Part shown: positions 8,034-17,004 of the stretch, piece after piece
Layout: each line of letters begins with the position of its first letter
Position numbering within the stretch: position 1 is the first letter of the stretch
NCBI GenBank assembly: GCA_026707325.1
Contig: JAPOXA010000104.1
Location: 1-34,739 of the forward strand
Direction of reading: 5' to 3'
Source of the DNA: Acidobacteriota bacterium
Lineage (GTDB): Bacteria; Acidobacteriota; Thermoanaerobaculia; Multivoradales; Multivoraceae
Length of the DNA stretch: 34,739 nt
Made by a program: the position numbers and the translations under genes
Notes under the pieces: generated by a model
What the model was told of the DNA's origin: nothing
The model's input: only the letters and a program-made list of their open reading frames with translations
The model's database searches: none

Positions 8034-9284
8034 ATGGCTGTTGAGATACATCGTGGCACCAGGAACGGCGCCTTCCCTCCGCCGATTGGCGGGCAGCCGC
8101 CCCGGCAACCCGCGATGGCGCACCTGCTGGCGCCTTGGCTGCGCGGCCGCGAACGTTCCCTGTTGCGCCGCCTGGTGAACCAGGGTGCTCGCCGCGACGT
8201 GATGTCGCTGGCCGGCGGCCTGCCCGCGGTGGACCTGTTTCCGGCCGAAACCTACGGCGCGAAGCTGTGCGAGCTTCTGGCCGACCCGTGCTCCGTGCAG
8301 TACGGGCCGCCGAGCGAGGCGCTGAAGGAGCAGGTCGCTCTCCTGATGCGGCGCCGCGGCGTTCCGTGTCGCCCCGAGGAGATTCTGATCACGGCGGGCG
8401 CCCAGCAGGCGTTGCGGGTGGCGACGGAAGCCCTGGTGGCGAGGGGCGAGTGCGTCGCTCTGGAGCGCTTCGTCTACACCGGGATCCGCGAGGCCCTGGC
8501 GCCGCGCTCGCCACGGATTCTCACGCTGCCCGGCAGCCTGGACGACGGGCTCGACGTGGAGGCCCTGGAGCGGTATCTGCTGGCCGGGGAGCGGCCGCGT
8601 CTCGTGTACGTGATTCCGGATGCACACAATCCGCTCGGGGTGAGTCTGACTCGCGAGAAACGTGAGCGACTCGTCGTTCTGGCCGAGGACTACGACTTCG
8701 CGATTCTCGAGGACGATCCGTATGGCCTGCTGTGCTGCGACGGGGAGTTCGAGCCGCCGCTCGCCGCTCTCGACTCGGAGCGGGTCGTTCATGTCGGCAC
8801 GTTCTCGAAGATCCTGGCGCCGGCCCTGCGCCTGGGCTGGATGCGCCTGCCGCCGCCGCTGGTTGACACCTTCGCGGCCGTCAAGGAGGCGGGGGACCTC
8901 GAGTGCTCCAGGCTGACGATGCTTGCCGTGGGGCGTCTGCTTGCGGACTTCGATTTCGAACGCCATCTCGAGCTCTTGCGGTCCACCTACCGGAGCCGCC
9001 GGGACGCGTTGCTCGAAGAGCTGGCGGATCGACTCCCGGACGGCTGTGCGTTCTCCGAACCGGCCGGCGGCATGTTCGTCTGGGTCGAGTTGCCTGCCGG
9101 GACGGACGGAGAGCGACTCCTCGAGCGGGCTCAGGTCGAGCAAGGTGTGGCCTTCGTGCCCTCGGCGGCGTTTGCCGATGTCCACGACCACGACGCGCCG
9201 GCCAACGCGGTCCGCCTGAGTTTCTCGACGCTGGAACCGGAATCGCTGCGTCGAGCCGTGGCGAAGTTCGCGGCCTGTCTCTGA
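8034..9284 (+). CDS. PLP-dependent class I/II aminotransferase, probable aromatic amino acid aminotransferase
   Basis: 416 aa from ATG 8034; an ATG at 8115 is an alternative, and the frame upstream of 8034 is non-coding extension into the lrp region. It is a fold-type I aminotransferase of the LysN/kynurenine aminotransferase II/MocR-catalytic group: MSLAGGLP, QYGPPSEALKEQ, ITAGAQQAL, PDAHNPLGVS, and the PLP lysine K259 in GTFSKILAPALRLGW, ending with a conserved Arg in NAVRLSFS. Because 4-hydroxyphenylpyruvate dioxygenase and phenylalanine hydroxylase genes follow directly, the likely reaction is tyrosine to 4-hydroxyphenylpyruvate. The family also transaminates 2-aminoadipate and branched-chain amino acids, so specificity rests on context. 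Confidence 0.87.
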   Translation: MAVEIHRGTRNGAFPPPIGGQPPRQPAMAHLLAPWLRGRERSLLRRLVNQGARRDVMSLAGGLPAVDLFPAETYGAKLCELLADPCSVQYGPPSEALKEQVALLMRRRGVPCRPEEILITAGAQQALRVATEALVARGECVALERFVYTGIREALAPRSPRILTLPGSLDDGLDVEALERYLLAGERPRLVYVIPDAHNPLGVSLTREKRERLVVLAEDYDFAILEDDPYGLLCCDGEFEPPLAALDSERVVHVGTFSKILAPALRLGWMRLPPPLVDTFAAVKEAGDLECSRLTMLAVGRLLADFDFERHLELLRSTYRSRRDALLEELADRLPDGCAFSEPAGGMFVWVELPAGTDGERLLERAQVEQGVAFVPSAAFADVHDHDAPANAVRLSFSTLEPESLRRAVAKFAACL

Positions 9285-9307
9285 CGAAGGCGGCAAAGCA
9301 ACACAAC

Positions 9308-9313
9308 AGGAGG
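9308..9313 (+). promoter_or_regulatory. Strong Shine-Dalgarno for hpd
   Basis: AGGAGG lies 9 nt before the ATG at 9323, inside the 38-bp gap after the aminotransferase gene. It fixes the dioxygenase start; the long in-frame extension upstream of it is non-coding in this frame. Confidence 0.8.
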
Positions 9314-9322
9314 AAGAGGAAC

Positions 9323-10483
9323 ATGAGTCTGGGAGCAACGGAGACGACAGGGACGAGCTATCTGGCACGAAGTGCCGTCGCGGACGAGGACTTCTTCCCG
9401 ATCCTCGGCTTCGATCACCTGGAGCTGTACGTCGGCAACGCGAAGCAGTCTGCCGCCTGGTACTGCCACGCTCTCGGCTTCGAGTGCGTCGCGGTCCGCG
9501 GCCTGGAGACCGGCGAGCGGGATCGTGCGTCCTACCTGGTCGAACAGGGGGACATCCGCCTCCTGCTGACCAGCGGTCTCCACTCGTCGCATCACGCCGC
9601 GCGCTCGGTGCGCCGGCACGGCGACTCGGTCGCGGTGATCGCGCTGTCCGTGCCGGACGCGGACGCGGCGTTCGATGCCGCCGTGGCGCGGGGTGCGGAG
9701 GCAGCCGCGGCGCCGGCGACGGCCGCGGACGAGCACGGCGGGTTCCGCCACGCGTCGATCCGTCTCTACGGCGACTGCGTCCTCCAGTTCATCGATCGCC
9801 GGGGCTACGGCGGCGTCTTCGGTCCCGGCTTCTGCCCGGCGCCCGTGATCCCCGGTGCCGCTGCCGGGCGGAACTGCGGGCTGGTTGCGATCGACCACGT
9901 GGTGGCCAACGTCGAACTGGGGCGGATGAACGAGTGGGCGGCCTTCTTCTCGCACGTGCTCGGTTTCAGCCAGCTCGTCCACTTCGACGACGAAGCGATC
10001 TCGACCGAGTACTCGGCGCTCATGTCGAAGGTGATGCAGGACGGCACGGGCGCGATCAAGTTCCCGATCAACGAGCCGGCCGAGGGCCGGAAGAAGTCGC
10101 AGATCGAGGAGTTCCTCGAGTTTCACGAGGGACCCGGCGTGCAGCACATCGCCTGCCGGACGAACGACATTCTCGGCACGGTGACGCGGTTGCGCGAGAA
10201 CGGCGTCGAGTTCCTGCACGTGCCGATCTCCTATTACGAGGATCTGGAGCAGCGGGTCGGGAGGATCGACGAGCCGATCGATCGCCTGGCGGAACTCGGC
10301 ATCCTCGCCGACCGCGACGAGGACGGCTACCTGCTGCAGATCTTCACCAAGCCGGTCGAGGACCGGCCCACGCTGTTCTACGAGATCATCGAACGGCACG
10401 GCGCCACCGGGTTCGGAGCGGGCAACTTCAAGAGCCTGTTCGTGGCGCTTGAGCGCGAGCAGGCGGCGAGGGGGAACCTGTGA
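9323..10483 (+). CDS. hpd: 4-hydroxyphenylpyruvate dioxygenase
   Basis: 386 aa, a normal length for the family. The non-haem Fe(II) enzyme converts 4-hydroxyphenylpyruvate to homogentisate in tyrosine degradation. It has two vicinal-oxygen-chelate halves. The C-terminal half carries the iron ligands H192 (IDHVVANV), H275 (VQHIACRT) and E354 (FYEIIERHG), and the family's C-terminal signature GNFKSLF...EREQAARGNL. The start at ATG 9323 is supported by AGGAGG. It is the middle gene of the operon, and its TGA overlaps the GTG of the phenylalanine hydroxylase gene (GTGA). Homogentisate dioxygenase and fumarylacetoacetase are not in the window, so the pathway must be completed elsewhere, or homogentisate is used for quinones or pigment. 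Confidence 0.96.
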   Translation: MSLGATETTGTSYLARSAVADEDFFPILGFDHLELYVGNAKQSAAWYCHALGFECVAVRGLETGERDRASYLVEQGDIRLLLTSGLHSSHHAARSVRRHGDSVAVIALSVPDADAAFDAAVARGAEAAAAPATAADEHGGFRHASIRLYGDCVLQFIDRRGYGGVFGPGFCPAPVIPGAAAGRNCGLVAIDHVVANVELGRMNEWAAFFSHVLGFSQLVHFDDEAISTEYSALMSKVMQDGTGAIKFPINEPAEGRKKSQIEEFLEFHEGPGVQHIACRTNDILGTVTRLRENGVEFLHVPISYYEDLEQRVGRIDEPIDRLAELGILADRDEDGYLLQIFTKPVEDRPTLFYEIIERHGATGFGAGNFKSLFVALEREQAARGNL

Positions 10484-11424
10484 GCGCGGTCGAGGCCCCG
10501 CCGGTCCTGGTCGCCGGCGGGGACCTGACGACCGGCCGGGCCGACTTCATCGAGCGCGCGCAGACTCGGGGCGACCTGTTCGTCGAGCAGCCCTACGATC
10601 TCTACAGCGAGGCGAACCAGGAGACCTGGAGGCGCCTGTACCGGGCGCTTGCCGGGAAGTGGGAGCAGCATGTCCACCCGCGCTTCCTGGACGGCGTCGT
10701 GCGTCTGGGGCTCGACCCGGACCGCATTCCCGCGCTCGAGGACGTCAACCGCTTCCTCGAGCCGCTGAGCGGGTTCAGGGCGCGGGCGGTCAGCGGCTAC
10801 GTGCCGGCCTACCTGTTCTTCGACTGTCTGCGCCGCCGGGAGTTCCCGACGACGATTACTGTCCGCGACGGCGACCGGCTCGACTACCTGCCCGAGCCCG
10901 ACATCTTCCATGACCTGGCTGGGCACGTCCCGATGCACACGGACCCCGCCTTCGCCGACGTCCTGGTCCGCTTCGGTGACGCGGCGCGGACGGCGGCACT
11001 GCGTGCCGGGGACGGCGATTGCCGGAGCGTCGCCGGAGTTTCCAGGGTCGAAGGGGCGCTCAGGGCGCTGGCGCGTTTCTTCTGGTTCACGATCGAGTTC
11101 GGCCTGATGCGCCGTCCGGGCGGTGCCGGACTCTGCGCCTACGGCAGCGGCCTCCTGAGTTCGGCGGGCGAGATCGGATACGCGCTCGAGTCTCCCAGGG
11201 TGCAGCGCGTGCCCTTCCAGCTCGAATGGGTCGTGAATCAGAGCTTCGAGATCGACTCGCTGCAGCCGCTGCTGTTCGTCGTCGACAGCTTTCGCCACCT
11301 GGAGAGCGAAGTGCGTCGTCTGGAACGCTGGCTCGGCGAGGGTCGTCTCGACAACGTCGCTCCGGGCGAGCCGGCGGTCAGCCGCGAGGACCTGCGCTCC
11401 TTTCTGGACGCCGGGCTTCAGTAG
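10480..11424 (+). CDS. phhA: Phenylalanine 4-monooxygenase (pterin-dependent)
   Basis: 314 aa from GTG 10480, which overlaps the hpd stop. It is an aromatic amino acid hydroxylase that makes tyrosine from phenylalanine with tetrahydropterin, O2 and Fe(II). The facial triad is visible: H144 and H149 in FHDLAGHVPMH and E206 in FWFTIEFG. The spacing between H149 and E206 is about 16 residues longer than in well-known bacterial enzymes because of an inserted, Ala-rich stretch. YGSGLLSS and the SLQPLLFVVDSF end region are typical. No pterin carbinolamine dehydratase (phhB) is adjacent. With the two upstream genes it forms a Phe to Tyr to 4-HPP to homogentisate module. Confidence 0.95.
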   Translation: MSAVEAPPVLVAGGDLTTGRADFIERAQTRGDLFVEQPYDLYSEANQETWRRLYRALAGKWEQHVHPRFLDGVVRLGLDPDRIPALEDVNRFLEPLSGFRARAVSGYVPAYLFFDCLRRREFPTTITVRDGDRLDYLPEPDIFHDLAGHVPMHTDPAFADVLVRFGDAARTAALRAGDGDCRSVAGVSRVEGALRALARFFWFTIEFGLMRRPGGAGLCAYGSGLLSSAGEIGYALESPRVQRVPFQLEWVVNQSFEIDSLQPLLFVVDSFRHLESEVRRLERWLGEGRLDNVAPGEPAVSREDLRSFLDAGLQ

Positions 11425-12905
11425 CCCGGCGGGCGCTTGAAACCGCCGATCCGCTCGCTCAGCCGCCGGGCGAGGTCGAGGGTCGTGCGGTCCTCGAGGA
11501 AGGGCCCCGCGATCTGGAGTCCGACGGGCAGGTCGTCCGAAGCGGTTCCGGCCGGGATCACGGTCGCCGGCAGGTAGGCGACTCCGGTGAGGCCGACCCA
11601 GAACGTCTGCTCTCCGTAGGCGCGCTGTTCGCCGTTGACCGTGATCCGGCGCGCCCCCATCGGTTCGCTGTGGTCGTGGGGAATCGCGGTAGTCGGCAGG
11701 CAGGGCAGGAGCACGGCGTTCCAGTGCTTGAAGAACTCGTGCCACTTGCGGCGCATCTGCAGCCGGCGTTCGTTGGCGGAAAGCCAGGCGCGGTGGCGTT
11801 GCGAGGCCCAGCGCGCGGCGAGCGCGCCTTCCTCCTCTTCGCGCAGGCCGCGCTCGGCGAGTTCCTCGATCTCGTCGTGGCTGAAGCCGCCGCACATCGC
11901 GGCGCCCAGGAGTTGGCCGAAGACGCGCGTCGCGTAGTCGAAGGTGAAGTCGGGCCGGGCTTCGCGGTCGACGGTGGCGCCGGCGGCCTCGAGTGCGTCC
12001 GCGGCCGCTTCGAGCCGTTCCCGCACCCGGCCGTCGATGGGGCAGGACGGTTCCTCGAACCACACGGCGACGCGGTAGTCCGAGATGTTCTCGTGGCGAG
12101 AAGGCGGCAGTTCCAACCGGTAGCCGGGTGCGTGCCACTCGTCCGGTCCGGCGAGGAGGTCGAGGCCGAGTTCGAGGTCCTCGACGGTGCGCGCCATCGG
12201 CCCGGCGACCGCGATATCGGCCTGGGTCAGCGTGCCGGGCGGTCCCGGAATCTGGCCGAGAGCGGGCACGATGCCATAGCTCGGCTTGTGTCCGAAGACG
12301 CCGCAGGTGGAGGCCGGGCCGCGGATCGATCCGCCGATGTCGCTGCCCAGTTCAAACGGAGTGAACCCGGCCGCCAGGGCCGTGGCCGACCCGCCTGACG
12401 ACCCGCCCGGCGTCCGCTCCAGGTTCCAGGGGTTGTTCGTCTGCCCGAACACCTCGTTGTAGCTCTGCGTGTCGCCAGCGTAGATCGGGAGGTTCGTCTT
12501 GCCGAAGATGACGGCGCCGGCGGCGCGCAGGCGGGCGACCGGCACCGCGTCGACTTCAGGAACGTGGCCGCCCAGCTCAGGCGCACCGGAGGTCGTGCGC
12601 ATGCCGACTGTCTGGAAGGAGTCCTTGATCGTCATCGCGACGCCGTGCAGCGGGCCCAGGTTCCGGCCGTCCGCCAACGCCCGGTCGGCGGCGTCGGCCT
12701 CGCGGCGGGCACGGTCGGCGTCGAGGGTGACGACGGTGTTGAGGGGCGGATTCAGACGGTCGACGCGGTCGAGCAGGTGCTCGAGATAGTCGCGGGAAGA
12801 AATGCGGCGGGTCCGGATAGCGGTGGCCGCTTCGGTGGCGGACCAGTACGCCGCATCCAGGGCCAGCGCCGGATCGGTGGAGATGACGGGAGAGGGTTCG
12901 CTCAT
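11418..12905 (-). CDS. Amidase signature family enzyme
   Basis: 495 aa from ATG 12905 (MSEPSPV); an ATG at 12956 would add 17 unremarkable residues. It hydrolyses amides through the Ser-cisSer-Lys triad, here K94 (MTIKDSF), S169 (GGSSGGS) and S193 (GSDIGGSIRGP). It lacks the GatB partner and the exact gatA context, so it is probably a stand-alone amidase of unknown substrate, resembling acylamidases and 6-aminohexanoate-cyclic-dimer-hydrolase-like proteins. Its last 7 bp overlap the convergent phhA end. No signal peptide is seen. Confidence 0.92.
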   Translation of the reverse strand: MSEPSPVISTDPALALDAAYWSATEAATAIRTRRISSRDYLEHLLDRVDRLNPPLNTVVTLDADRARREADAADRALADGRNLGPLHGVAMTIKDSFQTVGMRTTSGAPELGGHVPEVDAVPVARLRAAGAVIFGKTNLPIYAGDTQSYNEVFGQTNNPWNLERTPGGSSGGSATALAAGFTPFELGSDIGGSIRGPASTCGVFGHKPSYGIVPALGQIPGPPGTLTQADIAVAGPMARTVEDLELGLDLLAGPDEWHAPGYRLELPPSRHENISDYRVAVWFEEPSCPIDGRVRERLEAAADALEAAGATVDREARPDFTFDYATRVFGQLLGAAMCGGFSHDEIEELAERGLREEEEGALAARWASQRHRAWLSANERRLQMRRKWHEFFKHWNAVLLPCLPTTAIPHDHSEPMGARRITVNGEQRAYGEQTFWVGLTGVAYLPATVIPAGTASDDLPVGLQIAGPFLEDRTTLDLARRLSERIGGFKRPPGY

Positions 12906-12960
12906 GGCGCGCAGGCTAGCAGCGGCACACTCGATGGCACCTCGTTTGCAGCGCACTTGG

Positions 12961-12975
12961 CCTGATCGAATCAGG
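12961..12975. promoter_or_regulatory. Palindrome upstream of the VWA operon
   Basis: CCTGAT-CGA-ATCAGG is a perfect 6-bp inverted repeat with a 3-nt spacer, 35 bp before the start at 13011 and between divergent genes. It has the size of a dimeric regulator's operator. TATGGT at 12984-12989 nearby could be a -10. AGGAGA at 13000-13005 is the ribosome binding site of the next gene. Confidence 0.35.
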
Positions 12976-13010
12976 ATCTGGACTATGGTGTCGGCTCACA
13001 GGAGACAGGC

Positions 13011-14789
13011 ATGACAATCGTGAACCTCCATCCGCGGCTCCTTGGCAGGAGTGACTCCTGTCGGGCTCTGCTGGCCGTCCTCGCGGCCGCCCTGGCGTTC
13101 GCGTATCCCGCGGGAGCGCAGGAGCCGGACGCATTGTCCTCATCTGAGGTCGCTTTCGGCGAGGAAATCGATGTCCGGGTCGTCAACCTGGAGGTCGTCG
13201 TCGAGGACCGCGACGGAGAGCGAGTACGGGATCTGCGTCGTGACGACTTCCGGGTGTTCGTCGACGGTGACGAAGTGGATGTCGAGTACTTCACCGAGGT
13301 AGCACAGGGTCGTGCGAGCGACGACAACGGCGAGACGCCGCCCGCCGTCGGCGAGGGTGGGGCGGTGGTGACGAACTACGTCCTCTTCGTGGACGACGAT
13401 CACAGCCTGGCGGCTTTCAGGCGGCCCGTGCTGGACGGATTCGGGAACGGCTTGGCGGAGCTCCCCTCGCAGGATCAGATCGCGGTCATCGTGCAGAGCC
13501 GCAACCGCCTGGAACTTCTGAGCCCGTTCACGATGGACAGGGAGGCGACGCGAGCCGCGCTTGCGGAAATCGACCGGGAGGAGCGCTTCGGCGGCGTGCT
13601 CAAGTCTCCCCGGTTTCATCGGGACTATGTCGGCGGTTCGCCCGGACGGGGTCCGTCCAATCGCGTCACCGGGCTCTCCGTGCGGAGAGTGGCCGGTGCG
13701 ACCGGTGGGCCGGCTCCGCCGGGGGCGGCGTGGGACGTTCGGCGTGACGGGCCGGGGTCGGGAGGCGAGGGAGGCTTCGAGCGGTCGGATGCCGGGGCCG
13801 GAGCGGACGGCACCGCCGCGGACCGTCTGTCCGCCGCCGGCATCAGGCTCGCCGAGATGACCCCGCAGTCTCTTGCGGACGAGGCCATGGGCTCGATCCT
13901 GGAGCGAGATCTCACCTTGTCGGTCAACGCAGTGATCTCCGCCATGCGCGCGCTCGAACAGCCGGAGGGGCGAAAGGTGCTGCTTCTGCTGGCGGGCCGC
14001 TGGCCGGCCGGTGTGTTCCGGCCCGGCGGCCGGGGAAGTGAACTGCGGACGGACCTCGACCTGCTGGACGGCCTGATCGATACTGCGAACCTGCTCGGCT
14101 ACACGGTGTACCCGTTGGATCAGCAGGCCAGCGCGCCGTACATGACGTGGTGGCAGAATCTCCGCTACATGGCCCGCGACACGGGCGGCATGGCCTTCAT
14201 GGCGGGAAGCAACCTGGATGCACTGGCGCGAGTAAGCGAGGACACTTCAAACTACTACTGGCTCGGCTTCGCGCCCGAGTACCGGCGTGACGACCGGGTC
14301 CACGAGATCGAGGTCGAAGTCCTTCGGCCGGGACTCGAGGTTCGAGCGCGGCGCGGGTACGTGGATCTTTCCCGGAAGGCCGAGGCGGAAATGGAGGCGC
14401 AGCGCGCGCTGCTGTTCCCAAGGCAGGGAGCACCCGCCGCCGCGGCTCTGACGGCCCGGGTCGGCATTCCGCGCAAGCTCAGTCGACGGAGAATGGCGGT
14501 CCCGATCGACATCGAAGTGCCGCTCGGAGTGTTTCCCGCGCTGCCCTACGGGAACGAGTACCTCCAACGGCTGGAGGTTCGCTTCGCGACGATCGATGAC
14601 GCCGGCTGGCGGGCCGAACAACCGGCGATTCCACTGGAACTACGGAGCCGTTCCGCGCCGCGGCCGGATACCGTGTTCGACTACTACGCCGAGGTCACGA
14701 TGCGGCACCTGCCTCACACGGTCGTCGTCACGGTCCACGATCCTGTCTCGCGCGAGACCGCGAGCGCCCGGCTGGAAGTCGTGCCGTGA
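13011..14789 (+). CDS. Secreted VWFA-related (Acidobacterial type) protein, first of tandem pair
   Basis: 592 aa with an N-terminal Sec signal peptide (hydrophobic LLAVLAAALAFAYPAGAQ, cleavage near 36). It then follows the 'VWFA-related Acidobacterial' layout: a beta-rich leader (VNLEVVVEDRDGERV, DDFRVFVDG), a VWA Rossmann-like domain from ~residue 115, a Gly/Pro/Ala-rich variable insert (~205-270), the conserved SEDTSNYYWLGF motif (~409) and a C-terminal beta-rich domain. At the usual MIDAS position the sequence is VDDDHS instead of DxSxS, so classical metal binding is doubtful. It is probably periplasmic or secreted; the function is unknown. The SD AGGAGA precedes the ATG by 5 nt. The next gene is a paralogue 4 bp downstream. 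Confidence 0.85.
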   Translation: MTIVNLHPRLLGRSDSCRALLAVLAAALAFAYPAGAQEPDALSSSEVAFGEEIDVRVVNLEVVVEDRDGERVRDLRRDDFRVFVDGDEVDVEYFTEVAQGRASDDNGETPPAVGEGGAVVTNYVLFVDDDHSLAAFRRPVLDGFGNGLAELPSQDQIAVIVQSRNRLELLSPFTMDREATRAALAEIDREERFGGVLKSPRFHRDYVGGSPGRGPSNRVTGLSVRRVAGATGGPAPPGAAWDVRRDGPGSGGEGGFERSDAGAGADGTAADRLSAAGIRLAEMTPQSLADEAMGSILERDLTLSVNAVISAMRALEQPEGRKVLLLLAGRWPAGVFRPGGRGSELRTDLDLLDGLIDTANLLGYTVYPLDQQASAPYMTWWQNLRYMARDTGGMAFMAGSNLDALARVSEDTSNYYWLGFAPEYRRDDRVHEIEVEVLRPGLEVRARRGYVDLSRKAEAEMEAQRALLFPRQGAPAAAALTARVGIPRKLSRRRMAVPIDIEVPLGVFPALPYGNEYLQRLEVRFATIDDAGWRAEQPAIPLELRSRSAPRPDTVFDYYAEVTMRHLPHTVVVTVHDPVSRETASARLEVVP

Positions 14790-14793
14790 GACA

Positions 14794-16494
14794 ATGACTC
14801 TTGAATGGCGCTTGGTTGAACGCAGGCTGACCTCAAGCGAGATCGTGTGCAGGCGTAGGTCGCTGGCGGCCCTGAGCTTCGTATTGTGCCTGGGTTGGCC
14901 GTCGGCTGCCGCCCCCCAGCCGCCGGCTCAGACGCCTCCCGCGGATCTCTTCTTCGGCGAGGAGATCGACGTCCGGGTGGTCAACCTGGAAGTCGTGGTC
15001 GAGGATCGGTCCGGCAACCGCGTGCATGGGCTCGAGGCGGACGATTTCCGGCTCCTCGTGAACGGCGTCGAGGTCGAAGTCGACTACTTCACCGAGATTC
15101 TCGAGAACAGGGCGGTGGAGTCGCGGGACGGTGGGGCGCCGCCGGCGATTGGCGACGGTGATTCCGTGCCGACGAACTACCTCCTCTTCGTGGACGACGA
15201 TCACACCCATGTGACGTTCAGGCGGCCCGTCGTCCGCGGGTTCGCGAAGCAGTTGGCGAACCTCGGCCTTCGGGATCAGGTGGCCGTGGTCGTGCAAAGC
15301 CGCCGCCGGCTGCAGGTGCTGAGTCCGTTCACGACGGACCGTCGGCGAACCCGCGACGCGCTGGGGGAACTCGAGCGCGGGCGCCCGTTCGGCGGCGTGC
15401 TGACGTCCCCGCGGCTGATTGACCAGGCGCGTTTCGCCGACAACCTGACGGCCGGACGGCCGCCAGTCGCCCGAGTCGACGAAGACCTGACCTCCGTTGC
15501 CGCCGACCTGCCGTTCGCGGCGATGGACCTGCCGAGCGCGGCGAGCGAAGCGCGGGCGGAGAGCCTGGCGCGTGATCTCGAGTTCTCCGTCACGGCCGTT
15601 AGTTCGACGATGCGGTCGCTCGACGCGCCCCTGGGCCGCAAGGTGCTGTTGCTGGTGGCGGGCGATTGGCCGATCGGCTCATTCCGGCTGGCAGGCCAGG
15701 GGATCGGTCTCCGCTCGGACTGGAACATCCTCGACGCGCTGATCGACACGGCAAACGTCCTCGGCTACACCGTCTATCCGGTGGATCAGCAGAAGCGGCC
15801 GAGCCTGATGCGCTGGCAGAACCTGCGGCAGATGGCGGAGCGGACGGGCGGCCGAGCCTACGTGGCCGGTGCGAACCTCGGAGCACTGCGGAGAGTCAGC
15901 GAGGACACCTCCAACTACTACTGGCTCGGATTCGTGCCGGAGTACCGCCGCGACAACCGGGCCCACGAGGTTCGGGTCGAACTCCGGCGGCCCGGCCTGC
16001 GGGTCCGCTCGCGTACGGGCTACGTCGACCTCTCTCGCCGGGCTGAAGCTGATATGGAGACGCAGGGTCGGCTGCTGTTTCCGGACCGCGCGCGCACACA
16101 CGAGGAGCCGGCGCTGCGGGTCGAGTTCGGGGAACCGGAACCGACCGGGCCGTTTCGACGCAAGATGCTGTTGCCTGTGACGGTACACATCCCCGTCGGC
16201 TACTTCCCGGTGTTTCCGTTTGAGGGCCGTTTTCTGGCCCGACTGGAGCTCCGCTTCGCGGTTGTCGACCGGAACGGACAGCAGGCGCGGATTCCGGTCA
16301 TTCCGGTCAGCCTGGCCGGCAGGACACAGCCGGCGCCGGATGCCGTCGTTCCCTACGACGCCGTCCTGACCCTGCGCCGCAGATCGCACGACATCCTTGT
16401 CTCCGTGCACGATCCGGTGAGCCGCCAGACGGTCAGCACCCGGACGGAAGTCAGGTTGCGAATGGAATCGACGACGACTGGCGGTTCGCCTTGA
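14794..16494 (+). CDS. Secreted VWFA-related (Acidobacterial type) protein, second of tandem pair
   Basis: 566 aa from ATG 14794, four bases after the preceding stop. The upstream in-frame extension lies inside the first paralogue and is rejected. It has a signal peptide (LAALSFVLCLGWPSAAA) after a ~25-residue basic start. It shares long blocks with the first paralogue: FGEEIDVRVVNLEVVVEDR, TNYLLFVDDDH, FRRPVV, VSEDTSNYYWLGF and PEYRRD, but it lacks the long Gly/Pro-rich insert. Again VDDDHT replaces a canonical MIDAS. The pair clearly arose by tandem duplication with later divergence. The role is unknown; co-translation and shared architecture suggest the two may act together at the cell envelope. 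Confidence 0.85.
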   Translation: MTLEWRLVERRLTSSEIVCRRRSLAALSFVLCLGWPSAAAPQPPAQTPPADLFFGEEIDVRVVNLEVVVEDRSGNRVHGLEADDFRLLVNGVEVEVDYFTEILENRAVESRDGGAPPAIGDGDSVPTNYLLFVDDDHTHVTFRRPVVRGFAKQLANLGLRDQVAVVVQSRRRLQVLSPFTTDRRRTRDALGELERGRPFGGVLTSPRLIDQARFADNLTAGRPPVARVDEDLTSVAADLPFAAMDLPSAASEARAESLARDLEFSVTAVSSTMRSLDAPLGRKVLLLVAGDWPIGSFRLAGQGIGLRSDWNILDALIDTANVLGYTVYPVDQQKRPSLMRWQNLRQMAERTGGRAYVAGANLGALRRVSEDTSNYYWLGFVPEYRRDNRAHEVRVELRRPGLRVRSRTGYVDLSRRAEADMETQGRLLFPDRARTHEEPALRVEFGEPEPTGPFRRKMLLPVTVHIPVGYFPVFPFEGRFLARLELRFAVVDRNGQQARIPVIPVSLAGRTQPAPDAVVPYDAVLTLRRRSHDILVSVHDPVSRQTVSTRTEVRLRMESTTTGGSP

Positions 16495-16946
16495 CCCTGG
16501 TCGACGGCGTCGGCGGCGCTTTCATCTTCAGCGAGGACCCGAAGCGGCTCGCCGACTGGTACGCGGAGCACCTCGGCATCGAGTTCGAGGGCAGCGAGGA
16601 GTTCGGCGCCTTCTACGTCCGCTACGTGGCTGCGGACCCGGACGACCCCGCCTGGGTCATGGACACGACCTTCGCGATCATGAAGGCGAAGGGGCCGGTG
16701 CCGCGGATGGCGCGCAACGAGGGCGCGGAACAGGCCGACATGTACGGCGATCAGCCGTTCATGGTGAACCTGCGGGTCCGCGACCTGGACGCGGTACTGG
16801 AGCACCTTGCCGCGCGGGGCGTCGAGCCGCGGCGCAGGGACGACGAGGGCTACGCCCTGTTCGCGTGGATCCTCGACGGAGATGGGAACCGGGTCGAGCT
16901 GTACGAGCCCCGGGTCGAAGCGGCTCTCGGCGCCGCGCAGGCCTGA
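16491..16946 (+). CDS. VOC (glyoxalase/bleomycin resistance-like) family protein
   Basis: 151 aa, starting at TTG 16491 that overlaps the upstream TGA as TTGA. The two beta-alpha-beta-beta-beta halves of a vicinal-oxygen-chelate protein are visible: GGAFIFSEDPKRLADWYAEHLGI in the first half, and FMVNLRVRDLDAVLEHLAARG with DGDGNRVELYEP in the second. The Glu of RVELYEP fits a metal ligand, while the first-half His ligand is not obvious. The function is unspecified; relatives include glyoxalases, small-molecule resistance proteins and dioxygenase-like proteins. It is the last gene of the VWA operon. Confidence 0.85.
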   Translation: MTLVDGVGGAFIFSEDPKRLADWYAEHLGIEFEGSEEFGAFYVRYVAADPDDPAWVMDTTFAIMKAKGPVPRMARNEGAEQADMYGDQPFMVNLRVRDLDAVLEHLAARGVEPRRRDDEGYALFAWILDGDGNRVELYEPRVEAALGAAQA

Positions 16947-17004
16947 TTGCCGCCGCCCCGAAACCCGTCGCAAGCGCCGCGTTTCGGCCCATCCCGTCCT
17001 GACC

